Positions 15,382 to 23,827 of a stretch of DNA of 64,000 nucleotides are shown piece by piece (position 1 is the stretch's first letter; each line of letters opens with the position of its first letter). The notes under the pieces are model-generated. The model saw nothing but the letters and a program-made list of their open reading frames with translations. It was not told where the DNA came from and did no database searches. Both the position numbers and the translations under genes were made by a program. This stretch comes from Coxiellaceae bacterium (GTDB lineage Bacteria > Pseudomonadota > Gammaproteobacteria > Coxiellales > Coxiellaceae): the NCBI GenBank assembly GCA_030680235.1, contig JAUXWQ010000062.1:1-64000 (forward strand), written 5' to 3'.

Positions 15382-18300
15382 CTAATACCCAACCTTTACA
15401 TAGGACTCTCCGCACAATTGTTTTAATTGTGCGAGAAGGGTGCTCTTTGGATGCACCGAAAATTCCTTACCTAAATCGATTTTTGCTTTTGCGTCAGCTG
15501 TCTTATAAATAACTTGTATGGGGCAATGACCGCCTTGATAAGGCTTAATAACAGGCATTAAATTAACAATTACATTTTCCGCTTGCGACAATGACTCTGT
15601 CAATATCACTAAACGTTTTGCAAGTTGCGCACGTTTTATATCAAGATGATCAATCGATTCTGCAAGCATACGCACACCCTGATTAAAATTATCTTCTTCG
15701 ATTTTTCCACTCACGATATAAATTTGATTTTTTTCTAAGTAAGGCGCAACTGTTTCAAATAATTTATTAAACAAAGTAATTTCAACCACCCCATGACGAT
15801 CTTCCAATTTTAAAATTGCCATGCGTCTACCTTGCTTTGTAATCACTCGGCGAAGATCAATCAACAAGCCTGCAATCGCAACAGATTTTCCAACTTGTTG
15901 CGTTAAATCGCCTAAATGCGTCGTTGTAAAATACGACAACTCATTTTCATAAATTTTAATAGGATGCCCTGATAAATAATGGCCGAGCACGGCTTTTTCA
16001 TTTTCCAGTTTTTGTAACATATCATCATGTGTCACCATGACATACTCAGGCGCTACTTCTTCAATCATGGAAAATAAGTCGACCTGACCATGCGATGCTG
16101 ATTTATTTTTTTGATCAGCGGATTTAATGGCTTTATCAACAGAAGCAATGAGTGTTGGGCGATTGACACCAAAATCATCCATTGCACCCGCATAAATCAA
16201 GGGTTCAATCGTTCGGCGTGAAACGGTATGCGAATTTAATCGCTGACAAAAATCAAATAGATTTTTATAGGGACCATTTTTTTCACGCTCAGAAACAATT
16301 AATCTTGCTGCTGCTTCACCAACGCCTTTTATTGCCCCTAAACCATATTTAATATGGCCTTTTGCATTAACAGCAAAGGAAAAATCGCTGATATTGATAT
16401 TCGGCAGTAACACAGTTAATAGCATTGCACCACATTCATGATAAAAACCCACAACTTTATCTGTATTATCCATATCAGATGACAATACTGCCGCCATAAA
16501 TTCTGCAGGATAATGTGCTTTTAAATAGGCTGTTTGATAGGAAATTAAAGCATAAGCGGCAGAGTGTGACTTATTAAATCCATAGCCTGCAAATTTTTCC
16601 ATTAAATCGAAAATATGCGCTGCTATTTTTTCATCAACACCCCGATTCTTAGACCCATTGACAAATTTTTCACGCAATGACGCCATTTCTTCGGGCTTTT
16701 TCTTACCCATTGCACGGCGCAAAATATCCGCAGCACCCAATGAAAATCCCGCTAATACCTGTGCAATTTGCATTACTTGTTCCTGATACAAAATAACACC
16801 ATACGTCGGCTTTAAAATACCTTCAATATCGGGATGAAAATAATGGACTTTATCAATACCATGTTTACGATTGATAAAATCATCCACCATGCCAGACTCC
16901 AATGGCCCAGGACGAAATAAAGCCACTAACGCTGTGATTTCATCAAAACAGTCCGGCTTTAATCGACGCACGAGATCTTTCATACCACGCGACTCTAGCT
17001 GGAATACCGCAGTCGTTGCGCAGGATTTTAAAAGTGCGAAAGTTTTTTCATCATCGAGTGGGATTTTTTCTATATTTAAATCAACGGTTACCCTCTTTGA
17101 AAAAGGGGGTCGATGCGAAGCGTCGGGGGGATTTTTATTAATTGCATCGAGCGCCCACTGAATAATCGTCAAGGTACGCAAGCCTAAAAAGTCGAACTTA
17201 ACCAAACCAACAGCTTCCGCATCATCTTTATCAAATTGTGTCACAATTTGCGTAGAACCCGATTCACAATAGAGTGGTGCAAAATCCGTTAATTTGGTTG
17301 GCGCAATCACAACACCCGCCGCATGTTTCCCCGCATTCCGTGCAAGCCCTTCCAACTTTTTTGCTAAATTAATTAAGGTAGTGACTTCTGCATCATTGGC
17401 ATAAAGCCTTGCCAATTCCACCTCTTGATCTAAAGCTTTCTCTAACGTAATCCCCAACTCAAAAGGAATTAATTTTGCAATTTTATCAACGAAACCATAG
17501 GGGAAACTAAGGACGCGTCCCACATCACGCACCACCGCTTTTGCTGCCATCGTACCGTAAGTAATAATTTGCGAAACTGCATCACGCCCGTATTTTTCAG
17601 CAACATATTCAATGACACGATCACGATTATCCATGCAAAAATCGATATCAAAGTCTGGCATTGAAACCCGCTCTGGATTTAAAAAGCGCTCGAACAATAA
17701 CGCATGCTCAATAGGATCTAAACCCGTAATACCCAAACAATAGGCCACTAAAGAGCCAGCGCCTGATCCCCGACCCGGTCCAACGGGGATGGTATTTTCT
17801 TTTGCCCAACGAATAAAATCAGCAACAATTAAGAAATATCCTGCAAATCCCATTTTATTAATAACACCTAATTCCAGCGCTAATCGATCATCATAAATTT
17901 TTCTTTTTTCAGTATTTAAGTTTGCATGGTGCGATAACCGTTCATCCAATCCTTTTTGAGAAGCCACTTCAATATAATCTTCTAAGGCAACACCTTCTGG
18001 CACTGGAAATTGCGGTAAAAATACTTCACCCAAAGTCATCGTAACCGTACAACGTTTTGCAATTTCAACTGTGTTTTGCAGTGCTTCTGGGATATCAGAA
18101 AATAATACAGCCATTTCTTCGGCTGTTTTGAAATACTGTTGATTACTATAATTTTTAGGACGTTTAGCATCTAATAAGACACGACTCGATTGAATACAAA
18201 CACGCGCTTCATGCGCATCAAAATCTTCTGATTTTAAAAATCGAATATCATTTGTTGCAACAACGGGCACCATAAATTTTTCAGCCAATTGAATCGCGCC

Positions 18301-18834
18301 TTGTAAATAGACCGCTTCATTTTCACGCTCTGTTCGCTGCAATTCTAAATAAAAATCATTGGGGAATAACTGTCTCCAAAACTGTAAGCGTTTTTCAGCC
18401 AATTCATGATCATTTGCTAATATTGCTCTACCCACGTCACCAAAACGTGCGCCGGATAAAACAATCAATCCCTCTGCATGATCACTTAAATAATCACGAC
18501 TCAAGGTGGGAATATCATTCACCTGCCCTTTCAAATAGGCTTCAGAAATGAGCTCTCTTAAATTCGCATAACCTTTTTGATTTTTACATAACGCCGTAAA
18601 AAGAAAAAATTCTTTACCTTCTTTTAAAATTAAATCAGCACCAATAATTGGCTTGATTTTCATTGATAATGCTTTTTTATAAAACTTAATAAGACCAAAT
18701 AAATTAACACGATCAGTAATGGCAATAGCAGACATTTTATTATCAGAGGCTGCTTTTACAAGCGACTCAATATCCACAATGCTATCAACAAGAGAATATT
18801 CAGAGTGTGATTTTAAGTGAATAAACTCGGGCAT
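15382..18834 (-). CDS. dnaE: DNA polymerase III alpha subunit
   Basis: The replicative polymerase, 1150 residues. It has an N-terminal PHP domain (FIHLKSHSEYSLVDSI), polymerase segments GPGRGSGAGSLVAYCLGI and the catalytic aspartates in MPDFDIDFCMDNRD and KFDFLGLRTL, the helix-hairpin-helix region, and a C-terminal OB fold (VAIAGLLIDLRRVITKQGRR). Residues about 567-582 (NPPDASHRPPFSKR) are encoded by a family E repeat at 17090-17136. The E. coli protein has a shorter segment before its matching LDDKKSF. The reading frame stays open through the repeat. Confidence 0.98.
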   Translation of the reverse strand: MPEFIHLKSHSEYSLVDSIVDIESLVKAASDNKMSAIAITDRVNLFGLIKFYKKALSMKIKPIIGADLILKEGKEFFLFTALCKNQKGYANLRELISEAYLKGQVNDIPTLSRDYLSDHAEGLIVLSGARFGDVGRAILANDHELAEKRLQFWRQLFPNDFYLELQRTERENEAVYLQGAIQLAEKFMVPVVATNDIRFLKSEDFDAHEARVCIQSSRVLLDAKRPKNYSNQQYFKTAEEMAVLFSDIPEALQNTVEIAKRCTVTMTLGEVFLPQFPVPEGVALEDYIEVASQKGLDERLSHHANLNTEKRKIYDDRLALELGVINKMGFAGYFLIVADFIRWAKENTIPVGPGRGSGAGSLVAYCLGITGLDPIEHALLFERFLNPERVSMPDFDIDFCMDNRDRVIEYVAEKYGRDAVSQIITYGTMAAKAVVRDVGRVLSFPYGFVDKIAKLIPFELGITLEKALDQEVELARLYANDAEVTTLINLAKKLEGLARNAGKHAAGVVIAPTKLTDFAPLYCESGSTQIVTQFDKDDAEAVGLVKFDFLGLRTLTIIQWALDAINKNPPDASHRPPFSKRVTVDLNIEKIPLDDEKTFALLKSCATTAVFQLESRGMKDLVRRLKPDCFDEITALVALFRPGPLESGMVDDFINRKHGIDKVHYFHPDIEGILKPTYGVILYQEQVMQIAQVLAGFSLGAADILRRAMGKKKPEEMASLREKFVNGSKNRGVDEKIAAHIFDLMEKFAGYGFNKSHSAAYALISYQTAYLKAHYPAEFMAAVLSSDMDNTDKVVGFYHECGAMLLTVLLPNINISDFSFAVNAKGHIKYGLGAIKGVGEAAARLIVSEREKNGPYKNLFDFCQRLNSHTVSRRTIEPLIYAGAMDDFGVNRPTLIASVDKAIKSADQKNKSASHGQVDLFSMIEEVAPEYVMVTHDDMLQKLENEKAVLGHYLSGHPIKIYENELSYFTTTHLGDLTQQVGKSVAIAGLLIDLRRVITKQGRRMAILKLEDRHGVVEITLFNKLFETVAPYLEKNQIYIVSGKIEEDNFNQGVRMLAESIDHLDIKRAQLAKRLVILTESLSQAENVIVNLMPVIKPYQGGHCPIQVIYKTADAKAKIDLGKEFSVHPKSTLLAQLKQLCGESYVKVGY
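17090..17136. repeat. Family E unit inside the dnaE coding sequence
   Basis: The plus strand reads GGTTACCCTCTTTGAAAAAG then GGGGTCGATGCGAAGCGTCG then GGGGGATTTTT. The intergenic copy at 14829-14880 has the same order GGTTACT, CTTTGAAAAAA, GGGGGTCGGTGCGCAGCACC, GGGGGGATTTAT. The two agree at most positions. On the minus strand it codes in frame for NPPDASHRPPFSKR in DnaE. The GC-rich hairpin bases differ in both arms (CGATGC/GCGTCG against CGGTGC/GCACCG). Confidence 0.85.
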
Positions 18835-18875
18835 TTGTCAACTCTCTTATAGCCTAAAGAAAATAAATTTTATCT

Positions 18876-19946
18876 TTACGATGATTGATACACGCGATTT
18901 AAAGTTTTTTTAAATTCAAAACGCTGCAATCCCAATTGAATTAATTCATCCAATAAATTCACATAAGACAATCCACTTGCTTCCCAGTTTTTAGGATACA
19001 TACTAATATTTGTAAAGCCTGGAATAGTATTGATTTCATTCAGATAAATACTACCATCATTTGAAAAAAAGAAATCAACACGTGCCATACCGATGGTACG
19101 TAAGGTTTTATAGGCTTTAATTGCGAGCGATTGAAATTTTTCAATTAAATCTGGCGACAAATCAGCAGGGGTTTTAACTGTTGACGCTGCTTCATCAATA
19201 TATTTTGCATCATACGAGTAAAATTCCGTGTGATTAATAATTTCACCTGGCATTGATACTTTTGGATTTTCATTACCTAAAACAGAACATTCAATTTCGC
19301 GACCCACAATTGCTTTTTCAATCAATACAAACTCATCGTATTGAAAGGCATTCTGTAGCGCCTCATAAAAAGACTGCTCATCGACAGCTTTTTTAATACC
19401 CACAGCAGAACCCAAACTATTGGGCTTAATGAAAACAGGCGCGCCTAATTTTTTGGTTATTTCTGCATAATGAATAAAATGTGCTTCTTGCTTTCGTACT
19501 AAGCAGCGATCAACCACTGGCAACCCTGCCGCCTCCAGTAATTGTTTTAATACTTCTTTATCCATACCAATGGCGGAACCCAAACAATCTGCGCCAACAT
19601 AAGGGATATTCAATAATTCGAGCATGCCTTGAATCGTACCATCTTCACCGTTGGTTCCGTGTAATACGGGAAATACGCAATCAACGGCAATTGCTTTATT
19701 ATCCACATAAAAAGGATTTTTTTCACCTGGAACAATTTGCATCAAGCCATGAGAATCTGTATCTGATAAAAATTCCGCTACAGAATTAAAATAAAACCAT
19801 TTTCCGTCATGCGCAATTTTAACAATCATCACTGTATATTTTTGCGCATCAAGATAAGTCATCACATTACGCGCAGAGAGCAAGGAAATATCATGCTCAG
19901 TAGATTGACCCCCACACAGAACGAGAATAGATAATGGCGTTGTCAC
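18876..19946 (-). CDS. ddl: D-alanine--D-alanine ligase
   Basis: An ATP-grasp enzyme that makes the D-Ala-D-Ala dipeptide of peptidoglycan. It shows LVLCGGQSTEHDISLLS near the N-terminus, VLHGTNGEDGTIQGMLEL, KPNSLGSAVGIKK, and the C-terminal metal-binding YLNEINTIPGFTNISMYPKNW. The GTG at 19946 is chosen because AGAGG lies five bases upstream; an ATG at 19961 adds five residues but has no such site. About 356 residues. It is downstream-facing to dnaE on the same strand rather than in the usual mur-fts cluster. Confidence 0.94.
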   Translation of the reverse strand: MTTPLSILVLCGGQSTEHDISLLSARNVMTYLDAQKYTVMIVKIAHDGKWFYFNSVAEFLSDTDSHGLMQIVPGEKNPFYVDNKAIAVDCVFPVLHGTNGEDGTIQGMLELLNIPYVGADCLGSAIGMDKEVLKQLLEAAGLPVVDRCLVRKQEAHFIHYAEITKKLGAPVFIKPNSLGSAVGIKKAVDEQSFYEALQNAFQYDEFVLIEKAIVGREIECSVLGNENPKVSMPGEIINHTEFYSYDAKYIDEAASTVKTPADLSPDLIEKFQSLAIKAYKTLRTIGMARVDFFFSNDGSIYLNEINTIPGFTNISMYPKNWEASGLSYVNLLDELIQLGLQRFEFKKTLNRVYQSS

Positions 19947-20056
19947 GAAAACCTCTTTCATTTTATAGAGTCTTTATTTTCACATACTATTCGCAAATAG
20001 GACATTGTATTGTTAGGATAACAGTGTGAATTGTATCAACGCTATGGAGAGAAGTA

Positions 20057-20485
20057 ATGCGCAAAAAAATTAACCAAGCAAAAGACATGGGATCAACTGC
20101 TTTAAAAACTGTGCAACCAATGGCTGCTGATGCCGTAAACAAAGTTAAAGCAGGTGTTGCGGTAGTACAAAAATCACCCGAAACAGAACGGTTCGTTAAA
20201 GCCGTCAAAGGATCTCCTGAAGCAATACAAGCGCTCAGTGTGTTAGCGTTCTCAGGTGCTAGTGCAGCAATATCCCCGATTGTGACATGGGCAGCTTGCA
20301 CCAGTGATAATGGCTCCTGTTCAACCAGCATGGTGCGCACTTTTTTTACAACTGCAGCACTGACTGGCGGCGCGCTTTATGCTGCTAAAAGATATATACC
20401 GAGTCTTTTTACTGCAAACAAAGAACCACAAGAGTTGCCTGCACCACCGTCTTCACCAGTTTCACCCACTCTTTCAAAGAACTAA
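20057..20485 (+). CDS. Orphan 142-residue putative membrane protein
   Basis: Not recognised. A strong GGAGAGAAG ribosome binding site precedes the ATG. The N-terminal half is a basic, alanine-rich amphipathic stretch (residues 1-55). Two moderately hydrophobic segments follow (about 59-80, ALSVLAFSGASAAISPIVTW, and 92-112, MVRTFFTTAALTGGALYAAK) with a CTSDNGSC loop between them that could form a disulfide. The tail is proline-rich (PAPPSSPVSPTL). It is flanked by genes on the other strand, so it has its own promoter. Function unknown. Confidence 0.6.
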   Translation: MRKKINQAKDMGSTALKTVQPMAADAVNKVKAGVAVVQKSPETERFVKAVKGSPEAIQALSVLAFSGASAAISPIVTWAACTSDNGSCSTSMVRTFFTTAALTGGALYAAKRYIPSLFTANKEPQELPAPPSSPVSPTLSKN

Positions 20486-20494
20486 TAACTGTAG

Positions 20495-20858
20495 CAGATC
20501 ATCCAATGACATCAACTTAAACGGTTTTACAGCAGCAGTTCCCGGCGAATGTCTGAAAAACCGCTAATTTTCATATTTTAGGCGAGGTTGGATGGTAATT
20601 TGTTGAGAAAAGCGCAGTGGTCATGAAGTCCATGAGCATTTTCGAAACAAATTACCATTCAAGATCGCCAAAAGATGAAAATTTTTTGTTCATGGAATTG
20701 CTGGTTTTACAGAGACGTTATTGTCTGTTGCATAGTGCTCTGATGTGAGCGCAAGTGTAACAAGTGTTTGCAGGAAATTGATCAGGGCATTGCCCCTGAA
20801 AATCGCTTGCTACGCGCGCGGCTCGCATCAAAAACGCTTAAGTTGATGCCATTGATGG
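20495..20858. repeat. Composite repeat: D ends around nested C and B elements
   Basis: This fills the 410-base gap between the 142-residue orphan and rnhB. The order is: left D end (CCAATGACATCAACTTAAAC, from about 20504), family C copy 2 (about 20545-20716), family B unit (about 20741-20830, with TGTGAGCGCAAGTGT and CTACGCGCGCGGCTCGCATC), and right D end (AACGCTTAAGTTGATGCCAT, from 20833). A family E fragment (CACCCTCTTTTTTTCAAGGG) follows at about 20864-20883. No gene is seen. The nesting suggests repeated insertion into one site or modular mobility. Confidence 0.85.
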
Positions 20859-20895
20859 CCTGCACCCTCTTTTTTTCAAGGGGATATCTGAGACA

Positions 20896-21450
20896 TTACA
20901 ACACTTCTCTCACCGGCCGAAACGACCGACGATGACACTCTGTCGCTCCCAATGATTTCAGCGCTGCCATATGCACCTTCGTACCATAGCCCTTATGCTT
21001 CGCTAAACCATATCCCGGATACTGCACATCTAAATCCAGCATCCAACGATCTCGCGTTACTTTCGCAATAATGGACGCAGCAGAGATCGCAGGCTCCAAT
21101 GCATCACCATTCACAATCAAACGTGTTTTAAGCCCACAACGTGGATCTTGATTGCCGTCCACCCAAATTTCTGTAGGCTGAATTGCTAAGCCTAACACCG
21201 CGCGACGCATCGCCAATAAGGTTGCTTGTAATATATTCATTTCGTCTATTTCAACAACAGTTGCATAGCCAATGCCATAAGCCAATACATGCGCCGTAAT
21301 TTCTGGAAATAAGGCATCCCGATTTTTTTCAGATAATTTTTTTGAATCTGCTAACCCAGTAATTTCATAATTAGGGTTGAGAATAACTGCCGCCGCAACA
21401 ACAGGGCCGGCTAATGGCCCACGCCCTGCTTCATCTACACCTGCGATCAT
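20896..21450 (-). CDS. rnhB: Ribonuclease HII
   Basis: A 184-residue enzyme that removes ribonucleotides from DNA and RNA from RNA/DNA hybrids. It shows the N-terminal [23 protein letters not shown] with catalytic DE, a middle aspartate in WVDGNQDP, and the [16 protein letters not shown] segment. An AAGGACAACAC leader gives a good ribosome binding site. In E. coli lpxB-rnhB-dnaE are one operon; here lpxB faces the other way and ddl plus an orphan separate rnhB from dnaE. Confidence 0.96.
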   Translation of the reverse strand: MIAGVDEAGRGPLAGPVVAAAVILNPNYEITGLADSKKLSEKNRDALFPEITAHVLAYGIGYATVVEIDEMNILQATLLAMRRAVLGLAIQPTEIWVDGNQDPRCGLKTRLIVNGDALEPAISAASIIAKVTRDRWMLDLDVQYPGYGLAKHKGYGTKVHMAALKSLGATECHRRSFRPVREVL

Positions 21451-21517
21451 GTGTTGTCCTTACTGTTAAAAAATGACAAACTCGGCTGAATTATCAAAGA
21501 AACAGCGAGTAATCGCA

Positions 21518-22621
21518 ATGAAAAAAATTTATATCAGCGCAGGCGAAGCATCAGGCGATTTTCTAGGCGCTAATCTAGCAGAAACGCTATTAGCGCAAGA
21601 TCCCACATTACAGCTCGTCGGCATGGGTGGTGATAAAATGCGTCAAGCCGGCGTCAACATTGTTTTCGACGCTGAAAAATTATCCGTGATGGGCTTTATT
21701 GAAGTCCTTAAAAAATTACCCTCAATTTTATGGACTTTACATAAAATAAAATCTTATTTTAGAAAAAATAAACTCGATGCCATCGTTTGCATTGATTTAC
21801 CAGACACGCATTTTCGTTTTTTCAAACTTGCAAAAAAATTAGGCATTCCTGTTTTTTATTACGTAAGCCCACAAATTTGGGCATGGCGATATTCCCGCAT
21901 TACACAAATAAAAAAATATGTGCAACATATGGGTGTTTTATTTTCATTTGAAGAAAAAATCTATCGCACAGAAAATATTCCCGTGACATTTATTGGACAT
22001 CCCCTTGCACAAACTGCAAAAATTACCATGCCAAAAAATGAAGCCTATGATTTTTTCAATTTAAAATCCAATGAAAAAATTGTCGCCTTATTTCCTGGCA
22101 GTCGACACACTGAATTAAAAAATCATTTCGCATTAATGATAGAAAGTGTCGAAAAAATTCGAGAAAAAGAACCGAACACACAATTTGTGCTCGCCTTAGC
22201 ACCCCATTTTAATGTAAACGATATGACACTGCCCTTACACATTAAAATCATTCAAAATAATCTATATGATTTATTGTCAATTACGGATGCAGCAATTGCC
22301 GTGTCTGGCACGATTACACTGGAAATTGGATTAATGGGAGTGCCACTTTGTGTGATTTATCGCACAAGTCCTTTATCCGCCTGGATTGCAAAAAAACTTG
22401 TTAAAACACCCTACATTGCCTTATGCAATATCGTTTCTGAAAAATTAATTGCGCAGGAATTAATTCAAGAAGCAGCAACCGCAGAGGCTATTTCGAGCGA
22501 AATATTGGCTTTATTACATAATGAAAATTATCACGCGAAAATGCAGAGCGACTTACTGTTAATAAAAGATAAAATTGAAAACAAAGAAGGCGTGAAAAAA
22601 TTTGCAGCAGAAATACTTTGA
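21518..22621 (+). CDS. lpxB: Lipid-A-disaccharide synthase
   Basis: A family-19 glycosyltransferase that condenses UDP-diacylglucosamine with lipid X in lipid A synthesis. It has ISAGEASGDFLGANLAETL at the N-terminus, YYVSPQIWAWRYSRI, FIGHPLAQT, LFPGSRHTELKNH and the donor-site region VSGTITLEIGLMGVPLCVIY. The ATG at 21518 gives the family-like start MKKIYISAGEASGD; an ATG-type start 15 codons earlier is less likely. About 367 residues. It is inverted relative to fabZ and rnhB, unlike the usual lpxD-fabZ-lpxA-lpxB order. Its stop codon lies in a family B arm. Confidence 0.95.
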   Translation: MKKIYISAGEASGDFLGANLAETLLAQDPTLQLVGMGGDKMRQAGVNIVFDAEKLSVMGFIEVLKKLPSILWTLHKIKSYFRKNKLDAIVCIDLPDTHFRFFKLAKKLGIPVFYYVSPQIWAWRYSRITQIKKYVQHMGVLFSFEEKIYRTENIPVTFIGHPLAQTAKITMPKNEAYDFFNLKSNEKIVALFPGSRHTELKNHFALMIESVEKIREKEPNTQFVLALAPHFNVNDMTLPLHIKIIQNNLYDLLSITDAAIAVSGTITLEIGLMGVPLCVIYRTSPLSAWIAKKLVKTPYIALCNIVSEKLIAQELIQEAATAEAISSEILALLHNENYHAKMQSDLLLIKDKIENKEGVKKFAAEIL

Positions 22622-22732
22622 GGTGATTGATGCGAGCATGAGCGTAGCGAGTGTATTTTTGCAGGATATCTCGATGCGCATCAAACCCTCCAAAAATACA
22701 CTCGCTACGCTCATGCTCGCATCAATCACCTC
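22620..22732. repeat. Family B perfect 42-bp inverted repeat, lpxB/fabZ convergent gap
   Basis: The left arm 22620-22661 (GAGGTGATTGATGCGAGCAT, GAGCGTAGCGAGTGTATTTT, TG) is the exact complement of the right arm 22691-22732. The 29-base loop contains ATATCTCGATGCGCATCAAA. It lies exactly between two convergent genes and overlaps the lpxB stop. It could stop transcription from both sides or protect RNA ends. Its loop is the reverse complement of the loop in the copy at 35110-35204. Confidence 0.93.
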
Positions 22733-22739
22733 ATACACA

Positions 22740-23177
22740 TTAAGCCTTAATATTCAAAAACACCACAGAACACGCAAGCTCACCATCCACTCTGGCTTCG
22801 CCTTTAAACTTCCAAAGCCCTTCACGATGGCGAATCACTTCCACATATAATTCAAGCTGATCCCCCGGCACCACTTTACGTTTGAATCGTGCTTCATCAA
22901 TGCCCGCCAAGTAAAATAAATCATCTTTACTAGGACTTCTTTCAAATGAACGATACATCAAAATACCCGATGCCTGCGCAAGCGCTTCAACAATCAATAC
23001 ACCCGGCATAACAGGCAATTCAGGGAAATGTCCCATAAAATAAGGTTCATTAAAAGTAACGTTTTTGATGGCAGTCAAAGAATGATTAATTTCATACGAC
23101 AACACTTTATCCACCAATAAAAATGGATATCGATGCGGCAAATATTTTTGCACTTCGAGATAATTAATTTCCGTCAT
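22740..23177 (-). CDS. fabZ: 3-hydroxyacyl-ACP dehydratase FabZ
   Basis: A 145-residue hot-dog fold enzyme of fatty acid elongation. It shows LPHRYPFLLVDKV, the catalytic histidine in YFMGHFPELPVMPGV and the acid in LIVEALAQASGIL. A strong GAGGGGGT ribosome binding site precedes the start. It follows skp with a terminator-like hairpin between; lpxD, which normally lies there, is absent. Confidence 0.96.
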   Translation of the reverse strand: MTEINYLEVQKYLPHRYPFLLVDKVLSYEINHSLTAIKNVTFNEPYFMGHFPELPVMPGVLIVEALAQASGILMYRSFERSPSKDDLFYLAGIDEARFKRKVVPGDQLELYVEVIRHREGLWKFKGEARVDGELACSVVFLNIKA

Positions 23178-23243
23178 GACACCCCCTCAAAAGTACTCTC
23201 GACTGTACAGGAATTTTGATTACAACGCAAAATCCGAATCGAC

Positions 23244-23273
23244 AATCAAAAACGCCCGGATAAGCCGGGCGTT
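23244..23273 (-). terminator. Rho-independent terminator after skp
   Basis: On the minus strand AACGCCCGG, loop CTTAT, CCGGGCGTT is followed by TTTGATT. It is a nine-base-pair GC-rich stem with a short U-run, about 25 bases beyond the skp stop. It should end transcription of the rpsB-to-skp side before fabZ. Confidence 0.8.
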
Positions 23274-23296
23274 TCAACACAAGCATCCCCAGAAAA

Positions 23297-23788
23297 TTAC
23301 TTAAGATTTTCCAAAACTTCTTTCGTAATATCTTTATCGCCCTTGCTAAACAACACATCGTTGTTTGGGATAACCAAATCCAACTTTTGTTTATCAGCAA
23401 CTACTTTCACAGCTGCTTTTACATCGCCCATAAAAGTTTCTAAACTTTTATTTTGCGCATTGAACACATCCTGTTGGAATTTTGTTTGAGCATCACGAAA
23501 AGCAGATTCCTCTGCTGTAATGCTGTCTTGCGCTTTCTTCATATCATCTTTGCTCATCACTGCTTTATTTTTTTGATATTTAGCAATATCTGCTTGCAGT
23601 GTGTTACCCATTTTTTCAAGTTTTGCTTTTTCAGGGTCAAATTGCTTTGTTAAATTTGCCTTAATTGCTTTTACTTTTGGAGATGTTGTAAAAATCATTT
23701 TCATATCCACAACACCAATACCATCAGCACTCGCACCAATCGACCATGCTGCACAAGCTACTGCCACTAACGCTGTCATTTTTTTCAT
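23297..23788 (-). CDS. skp: Periplasmic chaperone Skp/OmpH
   Basis: A 163-residue protein with a signal peptide (MKKMTALVAVACAAWSIGASA). A short beta segment (IGVVDMKMIF) and a long charged helical arm of about 80 residues (KLEKMGNTLQADIAKYQKNK) follow, the usual Skp tentacle architecture. It carries outer-membrane proteins across the periplasm to the Bam complex. It follows bamA by 39 bases with a GGAG ribosome binding site. Confidence 0.93.
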   Translation of the reverse strand: MKKMTALVAVACAAWSIGASADGIGVVDMKMIFTTSPKVKAIKANLTKQFDPEKAKLEKMGNTLQADIAKYQKNKAVMSKDDMKKAQDSITAEESAFRDAQTKFQQDVFNAQNKSLETFMGDVKAAVKVVADKQKLDLVIPNNDVLFSKGDKDITKEVLENLK

Positions 23789-23827
23789 GTCACTCTCCTT
23801 GCAAAAAAAATAGTTCTAATATAATTG

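Noticed and set aside
20010-20040. lac-operator-like stretch (GTTAGGATAACAGTGTGAAT) upstream of the 142-residue orphan
   Set aside because: Only partial likeness, no symmetry of operator type and no LacI-family gene nearby.
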